Virus record (IMG/VR): IMGVR_UViG_3300028829_006345
Span: 1 to 45,108 of that record
Source: a virus
Direction: 5' to 3' (one strand)
Length of the DNA: 45,108 bases
The notes under the pieces: generated by a model
Seen by the model: the letters and a program-made list of their open reading frames with translations, nothing else
Databases searched by the model: none
Told to the model about the DNA's origin: nothing
In this document: in pieces, positions 7,250 through 20,100 of the stretch
Layout: every line of letters starts with the position of its first letter
Numbering within the stretch: position 1 is the stretch's first letter
Translations under genes and position numbers: made by a program

Positions 7250-8499
7250 CACTACAATCATCGGGTCAAATTGCTTTAAGTGATATACAAACAGAATATT
7301 CAAGAACTGATCCAAATTTAAAAGCATATTATGGAGCTAGTACTGGTATACCTACAAGTGGTAGAATAGGTATTAAAGATTTTTATGGTGCAAGTTCTGT
7401 ACCACCTTTTGATGGAGTATTGATTGATAACCTATTAGTCAATAAACAAACACTACTTGAACCAGATACTTTAAACTGGTTAAAAACACCAATAACTAAA
7501 ATCAATGCCCAATGGGACATAAAGATAGATGGTATATGGTGTCAAGCGAAATGTTGGAACCTTCCAATAAATCAAACAAATGTCAATAATGGAAGCGGTG
7601 GTATTATTGATATGAGCAGGTCAGCATGGCAAGCAAATGGTACTCGTTTTTTAATTACGCAAGATCCTAATGGTTATCTTGGTGAGCTTTTTGACATGGG
7701 ATATATGGCGAATAATCAAGATAGTGCAATATATACATCAACTCATGCTCCGGTTCCACATATTGAGAATAACACGGGAACTCATTTTACCTTTTATTCA
7801 TTAGGTACATTTGCTGGTGGTATTCTAGTTGAAGATATGAATTATTCACATAAAAGTGACCTTATCGTAAGACCTCGTACAGGTGCAACACCATGGGGAC
7901 AAAGATTAACACTTAGTCAGACAAGGTACATATATTTGGCAAATGGCGTTACAGGTTTAGTTGATGTTCTTTTGTATACAAAGCCACCTATAGTTTCTGG
8001 ATATGCAGGACATAATGTACAAGTTCAATTAATAAGCATGTCCGGAACAAATATAGTTAAAAAAGAAACTTATTGTACTCCATATGTTTATAAACATAAC
8101 AATATGATATGGCCAGAAAGTTTGATTAATCATAATATAATTGGCTATCTTCAACAAGCATCATTGAGTACAACAAGCAATCAATCACTTGTACCTAAAA
8201 GACCGAATGATGAACACACAAGAGCCTACAATCGTTACAATTCTTTAGCGGCAAGAGTATCATTGGCGAGTATTTCAAATGATGGTTCAATTTCGGTAAA
8301 TGATCAAGTGACTGCCCACAGCGGAAGTACCTACTCTGATTGGTGTTCTCGTAATATAGGTTACGATGGCAAGCATTGGAATCGTGGAGTTTCTTGGTTA
8401 ACGGCAGGTGTAACAGGACGATGTTGGGCTGGTAGTGCATCAAATGTAGATTATATCTACGGAAGAACTGTTTCAAATTTCAAACTCACCACATTTTAA
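7246..8499 (+). CDS. second tail fibre/adhesin-type structural protein
   Basis: This 417-residue protein opens with SGQIALSDIQTEYSR, followed about 30 residues later by GRIGIKDFYGA. That pair of short blocks is seen at the start of many fibre or distal-tail proteins of marine T4-like phages. The rest is beta-rich, with many Gly, Ser, Asn, Trp and Tyr residues and no recognised enzyme motif; the C-terminus (WCSRNIGYDGKHWNRG onward) is aromatic and looks like a ligand-binding head. Its ATG overlaps the stop of the S74 fibre gene, so the two probably assemble in one adhesin complex. A bidirectional terminator follows the stop at once. Confidence 0.75.
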   Translation: MTLQSSGQIALSDIQTEYSRTDPNLKAYYGASTGIPTSGRIGIKDFYGASSVPPFDGVLIDNLLVNKQTLLEPDTLNWLKTPITKINAQWDIKIDGIWCQAKCWNLPINQTNVNNGSGGIIDMSRSAWQANGTRFLITQDPNGYLGELFDMGYMANNQDSAIYTSTHAPVPHIENNTGTHFTFYSLGTFAGGILVEDMNYSHKSDLIVRPRTGATPWGQRLTLSQTRYIYLANGVTGLVDVLLYTKPPIVSGYAGHNVQVQLISMSGTNIVKKETYCTPYVYKHNNMIWPESLINHNIIGYLQQASLSTTSNQSLVPKRPNDEHTRAYNRYNSLAARVSLASISNDGSISVNDQVTAHSGSTYSDWCSRNIGYDGKHWNRGVSWLTAGVTGRCWAGSASNVDYIYGRTVSNFKLTTF

Positions 8500-8502
8500 G
8501 CC

Positions 8503-8543
8503 AAAAAAAAGCCGGGCTTTTAAACCCGGCTCTCTTCTTTTTA
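8503..8543. terminator. bidirectional rho-independent terminator
   Basis: GCCGGG (8511-8516) pairs with CCCGGC (8525-8530), extended by A8510-T8531, around an 8-base loop. It is flanked by an A8 run on the left (a T run for minus-strand transcripts) and a T-rich stretch on the right. It lies between the converging fibre genes and the tail/baseplate operon and should stop transcription from both sides. Confidence 0.93.
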
Positions 8544-8554
8544 GTATTAAGTTC

Positions 8555-11113
8555 TTAGAACTGGATACTAATCTTCAAGTCTTCAGTTTGATTCTCAGAA
8601 CGAGAAACCATACTTCTGTTCTCAATGTACAGGATTTTTCCAGAGAACGGCTTCATACCTGGTGTTTCAGATGTATGAGTGTTCTTTGTATTACCAGTTA
8701 CACCTTCATTCTCAACAGAGTGCATTGTTGTTGATAGAATTTCAAATTTACCACCTCTTAGAATTGTACCCCAATCTTTTCGTGGCTTAATTACACGGAC
8801 ACGATGTTGTACATCATCATGGTCAACAACTCTTGCTCTTGCAATTTCATCACCTGGTGCGTATACTTTACCAGTTACACCAATTATAGGAACAGTATTT
8901 GAATTTCTAAACACAACGTCCATATCAGGCTCGTATCTCAAAGGACCGGTTCCTGTTGTTGCGCCAATGGTAGGATTACCATCAAGGAAAAGACGATAAC
9001 ATTGATCAGTTTTATACTCTCTGAACAATTCGTCATATCCCAATTGTGATACCCAAAGTTGATTCAAATCACTGGCTGCTTCATACTTGAGAGGATTCTT
9101 GAGAATACCAATCTTTCGGAATTCGTTCTTCACAGTGAATTCATCTGCTTCATCACCTTCAAAACGTGCATTAATCATGACGTTAAATCCGCCAAGTTCT
9201 TCAACAGGATCCCAACCATGTCCACCGACAGGAGGAATAGATGCCCAAACAATTGCACTATTTGCTGTTGCAGAACCGGTCAACTCATTGTTCGCAACAT
9301 ATGTTCGGTCAACTCGATAATGGAATCGTCCTGGATGTTGTACGACAACATCAATTACTCGTCCTGGATTTGTTTGATCATATTCAGGAGTGGCTGCTGT
9401 TAAATTTGTTGCTTTTGGTTCAACAATTGCATATGCTTGAAATGCATCAATTGGATCAGATTCAGTTGAACTTTGGAAGTTAGCATCAATCTTAACAATT
9501 GGATGTATAGAAATAAAACAGTTATTTGATGTTGCTCCAGGTGCGGCAACTTCTGTAAATGCGCCTGCAGGAAGACCGGCAATATCCAATGGCATATTCA
9601 TCGAAGCTTGTCCATATGCGATTTCATCTAAGAAATCTGTCTTAATGGCGAATGTGTATCCAGTGGTTGTTGCAGAAACTGCATCAATTGGATATACATA
9701 TCTTTTAAATTCATCAGTATCAAATGGTGATCCTGGATTATCAAAAGATTGAATAACAATACCATATCCATCAAGTGGATGCATGTTTCTGGTAGTAACA
9801 CCATCATCTTCAACGCCCATCGTACTGCCAAAATTTGTAATCCAATCTCGGGCTTCACCAGCCGTAAAGGTATCGAACATGTTCAATCCTTTATAAGTGG
9901 GATCAAACGTTGCATTATCTTGTGCAACTGTTGCACTTGGCCACATTGCTGCATTTTTCAAAAAGTCATTTTGAGCGAGTGCTTGAATTTGTGAACCAGC
10001 AGGAACAGCAAATGACATTGTATTTGAGGCAGCAGTTGAAGCATAAGAAATTTGAACACCTTTGGCTGCAAATTGGAAATAACCATCTCCACCAATTGGA
10101 TCATATCCATATCTTTGTCCAGTTGAATCATAACCGTTTTCTTCTTTCTTCACAGTTACAACATTCAAAATTGCTCCAGGAATTGAAGCCTCTTCTACTA
10201 CATATTGGTCAGATGAATCATCAACAATATCACCGTTTTCTTTACGCAATCGCTTTACTGGAATATATGAAGTTGTTACAAACTTCAATGCTTGTCCAGC
10301 ATCAATTGTGTAGTAGTATTTCCATTGATAACCATCATTGTAAGCATCTGATGGATCTGCACCACCAGTATACATGAAGTTTTCTGTCCACTTACCATTT
10401 GGATCATCACAAGAAATATCTCTTAGCAATGGCTCTCTTGTTGACTGGTAATTCCACATGAAAATTGTATTGGTTGCAGGATCGCCCATGCTATCAGACA
10501 TAACTCCTGGTACATTATCTTGTCGAGTAAACTTACCAATACCTCGTTTGATACACTTATAAACACGGAACTTTTCATTTGTGGTATGAATCAACATGTC
10601 ATCATCAAACATGAATGGATCACGGCTATCATATTCATCATAGCGCAAACCAGCTTTCCAGTTTCTCACACCAGCACGGATTTCATCCGCTCTTTCTCGT
10701 TTGATCACATGAGATACTTCAGTAGCAGCCACTTTCTTTGCTGCAATCATATCATCCCAGTGATTGAAATGAGAATCTTTTGGACTATCTACAGGTGGTG
10801 GAGGATTGTTCTCGTTATAGTTGGGATCAATTGTACCATCTACTTCATTTGCAGCATGGTCAAATTGAGACCATCTTCCAACTCTACCAATGAACAAGAA
10901 AATTTGATCATCTAATGCATATGTTGGGATACTGTTGATATCGGTAGCAGATACACTTGCACCACTTAGTTCCATTTGGTTGTTTGCAACACTGAATGAA
11001 TACAAGTGTGCAGGAACATATCCACCAATACCATTTTCTTTCTTTTCTTCAAAACTTTCACGAAATTGTTTAGCATTACTAACACGAAATGTGGTATGCA
11101 CTAATGCTGGCAT
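8555..11113 (-). CDS. baseplate wedge protein, T4 gp8 family, enlarged
   Basis: The family is recognised from both ends of the 852-residue protein. Near residue 72 it has FLFIGRVGRW, then a P-P-P-P-V-D-S block, then WDDMIAAKKV and YDEYDSRDPF, which follow the order in T4 gp8 (IFITFGRSEPW, PPYPTDS, WTHMMGTVKV). The C-terminus, YIENRS followed by NQTEDLKISIQF, matches the gp8 ending YMENRPP, DQTEEINILFTF. T4 gp8 is 334 residues, so about 500 extra residues lie in the middle. gp8 is a wedge protein binding gp7 and gp10. The ATG at 11113 has AAGGAG upstream. It is the last gene of the operon and lies directly downstream of the giant gp7-position gene, as in T4 (6-7-8). Confidence 0.85.
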   Translation of the reverse strand: MPALVHTTFRVSNAKQFRESFEEKKENGIGGYVPAHLYSFSVANNQMELSGASVSATDINSIPTYALDDQIFLFIGRVGRWSQFDHAANEVDGTIDPNYNENNPPPPVDSPKDSHFNHWDDMIAAKKVAATEVSHVIKRERADEIRAGVRNWKAGLRYDEYDSRDPFMFDDDMLIHTTNEKFRVYKCIKRGIGKFTRQDNVPGVMSDSMGDPATNTIFMWNYQSTREPLLRDISCDDPNGKWTENFMYTGGADPSDAYNDGYQWKYYYTIDAGQALKFVTTSYIPVKRLRKENGDIVDDSSDQYVVEEASIPGAILNVVTVKKEENGYDSTGQRYGYDPIGGDGYFQFAAKGVQISYASTAASNTMSFAVPAGSQIQALAQNDFLKNAAMWPSATVAQDNATFDPTYKGLNMFDTFTAGEARDWITNFGSTMGVEDDGVTTRNMHPLDGYGIVIQSFDNPGSPFDTDEFKRYVYPIDAVSATTTGYTFAIKTDFLDEIAYGQASMNMPLDIAGLPAGAFTEVAAPGATSNNCFISIHPIVKIDANFQSSTESDPIDAFQAYAIVEPKATNLTAATPEYDQTNPGRVIDVVVQHPGRFHYRVDRTYVANNELTGSATANSAIVWASIPPVGGHGWDPVEELGGFNVMINARFEGDEADEFTVKNEFRKIGILKNPLKYEAASDLNQLWVSQLGYDELFREYKTDQCYRLFLDGNPTIGATTGTGPLRYEPDMDVVFRNSNTVPIIGVTGKVYAPGDEIARARVVDHDDVQHRVRVIKPRKDWGTILRGGKFEILSTTMHSVENEGVTGNTKNTHTSETPGMKPFSGKILYIENRSMVSRSENQTEDLKISIQF

Positions 11114-11146
11114 TTGGGTTCTCCTTTTTTATTAACTTTAAATTAC

Positions 11147-14100
11147 TCACGCAATACAATCAGAACTTATATAATCGTTTACTTCCGGCAATGTTCGTAT
11201 ATTATCTAAGTACTCTTTTTTATTTATAGTAAAATCATAAGCCTCTAACATATTTAGTTCGTAAATCCTGATAATACCTCCCGCACTAAATGTTTCATTA
11301 TTTGCTGTTGTGAAATAGAATATTTCAAATGTATTTGCAACAGTATTACCAGTTGTTATGTTGCATCCGGGTGTATTGTAAACACCTGTTCTTTTTTCCC
11401 AAGTATCTCCATTTGCTGTATTTGCATTTAATCCTTTTGTATGAAGGAATTCAATTGTTGGATGAAATGTAATTACAGCATTTGAACCATTTGCAAAGTC
11501 TGCTTCATAATCAGCCCAATTTGTATATTTAACTCCGTCAACCATATATGTTGAATTCGCATCACCAAAAATCAAGTTCGCTGAATCCATACGATTATCT
11601 TCATATATATCTGCTAAACCTAAAGCGAATGCTCCATTGGTATGTGTATTGGCAATATCAGTGATTCGAAATTCATATCTTTCAAAAGATGCCATTTCAA
11701 TTGTACGATTTGCTAACGGTCCATTATTTACAGGATCAATTGTTTGGTCATTTAATTCTGTAAAGAAATTTCTGTTCTTATCAAGAATATATGCTGGACC
11801 AGATTTATCAAAAAATAAGTCTTTGTTATGAACATTTGTTGAATCATATGGAAAAGTATAATTCGGATCTTGAGAATATGCGTTTACTGCATCATCATCA
11901 ATTAATGGTAATAACGCCTCAACTCCTTGAAGCTTGACATTTGATGATTTTACATATTGATTATAAATTTCTGAACGAGATGCTAAAGGTAAGCAGGCAT
12001 CTTTTGGATAGTAAACACCAAGTCTTTGTGAACCATATGAATTATGAAATGTAATTGAGTTTGCAAATGGTGAACCTTCTGCAACATATTCCATTGATAA
12101 TTTTTGTTCATCAAGTTTTGTAAAACATGTATTACCAGAAACAGTATTCGCATTTGGCATTTGAGAATAGATTTCACTTTCAGTTCGAATATCCGTCATG
12201 TCAAATACATCAACAGGAACATGTACAAATTCTTCGATTGGTTTTGTCATGTACTCGGATACCCAGTCATTTGCTGACATCTTCCAAGTTAACTTATTAT
12301 TATTCTTACCATATTTTTCAATACCAACTGGATAGAACATTATCGATCTTTGCTCATCAAGTTGTATTCTTGAAATTATATCACCATTTTCATCAAGTGA
12401 ATCTGGCAACATCTCTGCTTTTATTTGAGTTTCTGCACGAATTGATGTTTCTTTGAAAATCATTTGATTCTCAACCATTTGATCGAAACTAAATGTTGTT
12501 TCTATATCAGCCTCTTGAAGGTCTGTTGTAAGTTTAAATGTCCAACGATCTTGAATCCATTGTTTATTACCATATGCAGAATGTATTGGTCTATTGATTA
12601 ATCTCTGCTCTGCTGGTCCACCAGAAACTTCAGGTATTGTCATATTCGGATCAAGCCGATAATGTAAATAATCTGCCAATACCCAATCTTCAAACCAATC
12701 TTTTGTTTGCCTTTGCATACCAAGTGTTGACCGATCATTATACATGAATGTGTGTAAATCGAGTTCCTGTCTCTCAAATGTCAGGCTCATATTCAAAAAT
12801 ATATCTTGTTCTTGCAATGCCGTGTATACAAATTCATATTCTGGTTTCATGTTTACTGTATTTGCATTTACAATATAAACTTCTGGATCAACTGCACCAA
12901 AGATTGCTTTATCACCAATCCAATCTGTTAGTCTCAGTTTATATACATCCTCAGTTAGTGGCTGGATAAAGCCCATACCAAACCATTGCTCAATTGGTAT
13001 TGGTTTAGTTAAATCAAAATAAGTCGCTCGTTGTACAATCTTATTCTCAAACTCGATATCATTAATTGGTGTAGTTTCAAATGTCTGGTCAATATATGAA
13101 TCATGTGTTGTTGTTTCAAATAAGAATGTATTTGATTGAATATCATGGTGATATGTTCGTAGCGATTCAATTGATGGTCTACTATCAATTGTCATCCTTG
13201 GTATTGCATAGCCATCATCCCATGTAATTTCTTTTCCTAAATCAAACCATACACTATCATGAATATATTCATCTGCAAGATAATGTGGAATACGATCATT
13301 CATGTTAACTAACCGATGTCGATCAGGTATATGAATATTTCTTTCGTGTTCACCTTCAAGTTCGACTTTACCAGTTACATCATTAAATGTTGCTTCATCA
13401 TATAATGTTAATGCGGTAAAGTATTCTACATTTGCATTATGCTCATAGACAACTTCAATTTCAGGTAATGTTTTGAATTTTGGTGTGTGTATTGTAGAAT
13501 ACTGGTCACGAATACTTGTTCGTAAAAGTGCATCTGTAATGATTTCATCATACCAAGGACCAATACTATCACTGAGATTAATTGTATAATCACCCCACAA
13601 TGTTGTTACAAATTCAATTTCATTTTGTGGATCCGCATCATGAGATATATCAATTTCTTGATGGAAATTTTCACCAGTAAAGACTGTATAGTAGAATGTA
13701 TTGCTTGGAAGGTCGTGCTTTTCCTCTCTTGCTGGCACAATTGATGGCATTGGATCAACTCTCATTGTTGGCATATGAGCTTTTCCATTTTCAACAATAG
13801 GAAAAATCAATGATTTTTTTGTGATGATCCATTTTTCCCAACGCCCTTCAGTTGGCTTTTCATCAAGAGGTATTGTACTCCAACGATCAAACATATTGAT
13901 AATATATTCAACTTCATTATCAGCATCAGCATCATGAGATATATCAATTTCTTGATGTAAGTTTTCACCTGTAAGTATAGTATCTGAGAATGTGTTTGCC
14001 TGTAAGTCATGTTTATGATGACCAGATACTCCAACAGAAGGTCTACTGTCGACAGTTACAACAGGTATACGATCAAGTACATAATCCAAAATTGGATACT

Positions 14101-17100
14101 TCATCATGTTTTCATAGATGTAATCATAGTATTTTGCAGCAATAACTTTATTCTTATCAATTACAATATTACGATCAAGAATATCAATTACAATTTCTAT
14201 TTCATTCTCTTCATCTGTATCATGTGAAACATCCAAGTCTGATGTAAATGGAATTGTTGTCATTGTTTCATAGGTTGCCGTCATAACATTATTACGATAC
14301 TGTTCAATTTCATTAAATGGTGTTAAACGAACAGTTGGAATATATTCATCAACATAATCAGAAATAGTATAAATCTGTGGTCGTGCCGGTAATAAATTAT
14401 AATATTTTGATGAAATAATATCATCAAGATTTAATAGCATCCACCGGTCTCTCAAATTCATTACATACTCTAATTCCGGATTGTCATCAAGTCGGAACTC
14501 TGCATCAATCATTCGATGGAAATCATCACGGCTATCAACTCTTGGTGCCTCACGCATAGGAGGCATTGTATGTGTTAAAGTAGTTGTTGTATTTGCATTT
14601 GCTGTATTTGCTTTCTTAACATTTTGTCCTAATTCAGTATCTGCATTGGCTTTAATTATCATTAAGTTATGTCGATACGTTTCAATCTCATTGAAAGCAA
14701 AGGCCTGTACAGTTGGAATATATTTCCAAGGATTATCTGTAAGTTCATAGTTACCCATATTTGGTTGAATATACTTCCAGAATTTTGAAGCAATAATATC
14801 ATTTAAGTCAATAATCTTACCACGGTCTTTTAAATCAATAATTATCTCACTCTCATTTTCCTCATTAAATTCAGACATCATTTCAACATCTTGGTCTGCA
14901 TGACGTATTAATGATGAAACAATGTGAGCAGTTGAATTCGTTAGTACTTCATCAGTCTTTCTAATTTTAGTTAAACCTTTTACACGAACTGTTGGAATAT
15001 ATTGTAAATTACTTTGTACAATTTCATTCTTCTGTATATCTCGTCCAATCGAATCAAACATTTTTTCACTGATAATATCATCAAGTGACAAGTATTTCCA
15101 ACGGTCATTAATTGGTATTGATATTTCATTTTCAGTAAGAATTTCTTTTATCTGGAATTGATTATCAATCAATTGACTAAATGTATATGTTGGGAAGGTA
15201 TCTGCTTCAACAATCCATGTATTTGGTTGTTGGGTTTGTATTTGTATTGTCTCTTGACTAACTTTTGTTGAGTACATCATGTCTCGAGTATAATCACGGA
15301 TTGTTCCTCGTAAGAAACAATCTGTAATCTTCGTATACATGAATGTCTTAATTAGATCTTCTTGAGCGATTGCACAGTTTCGTGAACGTATTTCATTATT
15401 AATATAAACATAATGTTCTCCATAATATGAATCAAGTCTTACATCACCAATGCCATCCGTGATTACAGTCACCTCGGATAAATTAGAATCTTCTGGGTCT
15501 GAGAATATTGCTTGCCAAACATCAGCTTGCATATTTTTCGATACATCATTAATGATTGATGGCCATAAGAACAATTCATTTCTTTGTAAACGTTCTGGGC
15601 CAGGACAATCATCCGTTATGTAAGCTTGAATAAAGTACCTTTCAAAATATGCAATGGTATCTGTATAACGAATTGGCTTGCAAGAAAGAATATCAGTTAC
15701 AACTTCAATTTCTTGTGTCTGTATTGTTTCAATTGTTTCGGTGACTTCAGTTGGTGCATGATAAACAATTGTTTCTACATCTTCAAGTTCAATACTCATG
15801 TCTCTATGTTCAACATTGTAGAAGTAGTAATCACCTACGGCAACTGTACCTTCAGTTGTATCTGGTGGACATCCACCTGTTCGTGATAAGAACGGATGAA
15901 TTTTCATTTTTAAATATCGGTCAATAAATGTATGATGATAAATCCATCCATAGTCACAAACATACACATCATTGTAATTTACAAGTGTTTGTTCCGATGA
16001 AGCGATTAATGGTACGACATGTCCGGAATGAATATCATCAAATTTATAATCGATGTTATCATCAAATGTAGTTTTCTTTCCTTGATAATCAAAGAAGGGT
16101 CCTTTGATATATTCTAATGGTTGTTCAAGAACAAGTTTTGCTTCAACATCTCTAAATGGAGAAGCATCAATTTCAAGCACACAATCTCCAGCACCTACAT
16201 CAAATGGTGATTCTCCACTTTCAATTGCAATTACATATTCTGGATCAACATATGGTTTGATTGCGCCTCGGCTATTATCAAATTTAGGAAACTTAGTTCG
16301 TGACCATCCATACCGATTATCTCCATCATCAAATGCTGCTGCATAATTATGCGGTCCGTATCCATCAATTTCATAAATCATTTTAAGATTTAATGTTACA
16401 TTTACATCCTCATCATAAGGGAATGGAGTATACCGAGTACTACAATCTTTATAGAGCCAACCATATCGATCAAATTTGGTATCTTCTTGTGTGAAGTTTA
16501 GTGCGGAGTTGTCAAGAGTCTTCGGAGCAAAGTCGCGGGTATAATATTGAATATCTTCTCTACCAAAATTAATACCGTCAGCATCAAAGAATAAGTGAAT
16601 ACAATCTAAGTCAAATTTTTCTGGTTTATGACCACTATCCCAGCCTTCGGCACTATATTGAGCTTTATTATAATCTAAGTCAAATGTATAAATTAAGCTA
16701 TCAAAGAATTTTTTTTTTGGGTCGATTCTGTAGTTTTTAATCGTTGCGACAATAGCAGTACCAAAGTTTTCACGGATGCGCACAAATTCAGAACCGCCAT
16801 ATTTTGCTGGAGCTTTACCCTCAGCCTCACTTGATAATGTTTGGTTTGCAATTATATTCTGTTCATTTTTTAGATACCGAGCATTCTTTTTATCAAAACT
16901 GAATGCGCTTTCAATTGAATCAAATAAATTATGATAACGAAGAAGTTCATCAGGAAGTTCTGTATAATTTCGAGCACCTAATGAAGAATCCCAAAGCAAA
17001 GTATTTCCATCTTCTGAGAATCTTTGATTTCGATATTGTAATACGGTTGTATTGGCGGCATCCATTGAACCATAAACTGCAGTTGGTGGGTCAATTGGTT

Positions 17101-20100
17101 GATTATCCCAAGACATTTTCAATGAAAGAAACTTAGGATAAAGACCAATATCCTGTTCAGTTGTCAAAGTTGATACTGGTTTCATTGATGCACTTTGATC
17201 ACCAAGGTCAAGCATCGTATATTGTATTAACTCAGTATTTTGCTTTTCTTGAATTTCTCCATTTGCAGTATTTGCTTTTTCAAAATAAGGACTATCGGGT
17301 AGAAATCCACCAATGGTACCATGATAATCAATATTAACTTTTGTGTCATAAATTAAAGGTGTTTCAGTTACAACAGGTTTATTTGTAATAGCAATCGCTT
17401 GTTGTGCAAACGTTCTTGTACCGAATACTTTAAATCGTGAAGCAGTATCAGAAAATTCTGCGGCTTTTGATTTATCAAAAGTTATAGTGTCCCAAAATCC
17501 TTGATTTCGGTCAAATACAGGTCCGTCAAGATTTAATATTTTTGCTGAATTAATTCGTGTTTCTTCAAACCATGTATTTGATATTCCGAGTATGGCACTA
17601 TTCGATTCAATATTATACTGAAATTGATTGATATTGATTTTGATACCACTTTCTAAATGATCATAATTCCATAAGGTTGGTGATTCTGCTGGTATATCAA
17701 TTTTAGGCAGCATTTCTCGATCACGAATTTCGAGTGCAATTTGTAATGCATTCAATTCAGATTCACCAACTCTCATTTTATCAGAAACTGCTATACCTTC
17801 TTTATAATCTGCAAATTGTAAACAATAAACATATCCTGTATATTCAACTAAAAATTTATGACAATTTGTTACAGGTACATAATCTGTAATTGAATTGCCC
17901 GTACCAGTAACAGATAAAGGATCAACAATTCCAAAACTATGATTAACAAATCTAGGTAAATTTATTCTCTCTGCTTTCCATAATTCAGCTTTAATTTTAG
18001 GCTGTTCACGGTCATCAAATAAGACTAGGTTTTGTCTTGGTGTTACATGAAATGATATACGATTATAATCCGTAATTCGATACATGTATCCAGTATATTC
18101 TTGACGAATTATATCTGTTGGATGTAACCAAACTGTCTCACCTCGGTCATTAATTGTGGCGACTATATCACTTTGTCGAATATATTGTATTTGAACAAAG
18201 CCACGATTCCGTGTAAGTACTTCTGTTGTAGGTAAATAAGAACCACGATATTCAATTGTATTGCCAGATATCGTAGGTGTATAAGCATTTGCTGGTGCAT
18301 TTGAAAAATTTCTTGCGTTGTGATCGTGCCAATCAGCAGTACAACGATTCGGCCCACCACCATCATCTGAAAAATCTGGTTCCGCAGGATCAATTCCTAA
18401 TGCTGCAGCATTAAAAGCACTCTTATCTAAATCCCAAAGCCAAAATGGATTTTCTGTAAAGTTTACAGGATAGGCATCATAGAATCGATTTTCATGACTG
18501 TTTCGTGAATGTTCTGTATCCATGAAAACATTTGAACCTTCGCCCATCGAATCTCGTATGAGTATTCTTTTACCTGGATTATTACCAACGGTTCGGTCAA
18601 TAATTTCTTCAACAGTGGCAACATGATTATTAATTTGCTTATCTCTTCGATCTGCAATTTTACCACCATATGCCTCAATTATATCTGTTTTCCAATTAGC
18701 TTGATCTTCAACGTTAATTAATTTTACAAATGATTCAACTGCTACATGACCATCATAATGAAATTGTTCTTGAATTAATTTTTGATATTCTTTTGTTGTT
18801 CCATATCCTACTAATTTGCATCCACCAGTACCATCAAATCTACCATAAGGTGGACTTGTTTCAATTGAATCAAAAGTAATTTCATAATCAGATTGACTTG
18901 CACTTGTATTACCATTATCAAATGATAATGAAGAACCTTCACATTTACGAAACTCTGTAAACGTGCTACTTGCTGGACGAATTAAAACATCCTCAACATA
19001 AAATTTAAATGCTTCAAACGCATCAACAAAAGCAGTTTCTTCGAATCTCGGGAAAACTTCTGTTTCTTTAATTGTACCATCAACCTTTGCATCAACTTCA
19101 ACTCGAGTGTAGAAATCTCTTTCTTCATTCGATTCCAATTCCATTTTCTTATGTGTGATTTGAATTCTCTGAATTGCTTCATGTGTATCAATCATACATT
19201 TTGCAGTCTCTGTATAGATTTCAATTTTTGGAAATGCAGTAACTTTCATATGTTGTTGCAATTCCCAATCCATACGATTTCGAACAAATGCAATAAAGCC
19301 AGCAGGATGCAAATCATCAAACAAATTCATATCAATATCTTCAGGTTTTAAGCTAGTGATGATTTCATATGAATATGTTTGATAATAATAATTATCTTGA
19401 ATATGTTTTTCAGAAGACAGATTACTATTATTTTCATGAAAGAATGGTATTGGATCGAATAGAATTGTTTCTTCAAGTTCAATCCCAGCAGAAAGTCCAT
19501 GTATGATATTTGGATTATCATAATCACGAAGTTCTGGTTTGTCTAAGAATTTAACTTGATCGTCTAAATCAGCTAATAGACCGGCTTGTGTTGATTGTAC
19601 TCTCGCAACACCATATCCAAGTTCAGGTTCAATATGTGAAACGTTTGCGAGTCCTTCCCATGAATTAAGTGCCTTAACTGGTAATGTTAATAATTCATTT
19701 TTGTTATAAGTATCAAACAAGATATCAGATAACGTTAGTGTATTACCTGTCGGATAGAATTCGACATTTGCAGATGCAATTTGATTGTTTGCTTGTAGCC
19801 AACGAGGTGCAATAAAACGATGAACATGGAAATCTTCTGTCAGCATATTTGTGTTTGACAAAAAGATTCCATTACTGATTGATTTGATGCCTTGAAAATA
19901 AGCTGGCTCACCGTCAATTAAAACAAATGTATTTGCATCCAGCGAATATGTATTTGGATGCTGTAAGTCAAATGTTAGATCATAATACTGAGTAATGTGT
20001 GCAATTTTATTTGTATTAATTACTTTGGCAGAGGGTGCAAATTTATAATCAAGTCCAGATTTATTGATTTGAAGTTTATCAATTGCACCAAGTTCTTGCC

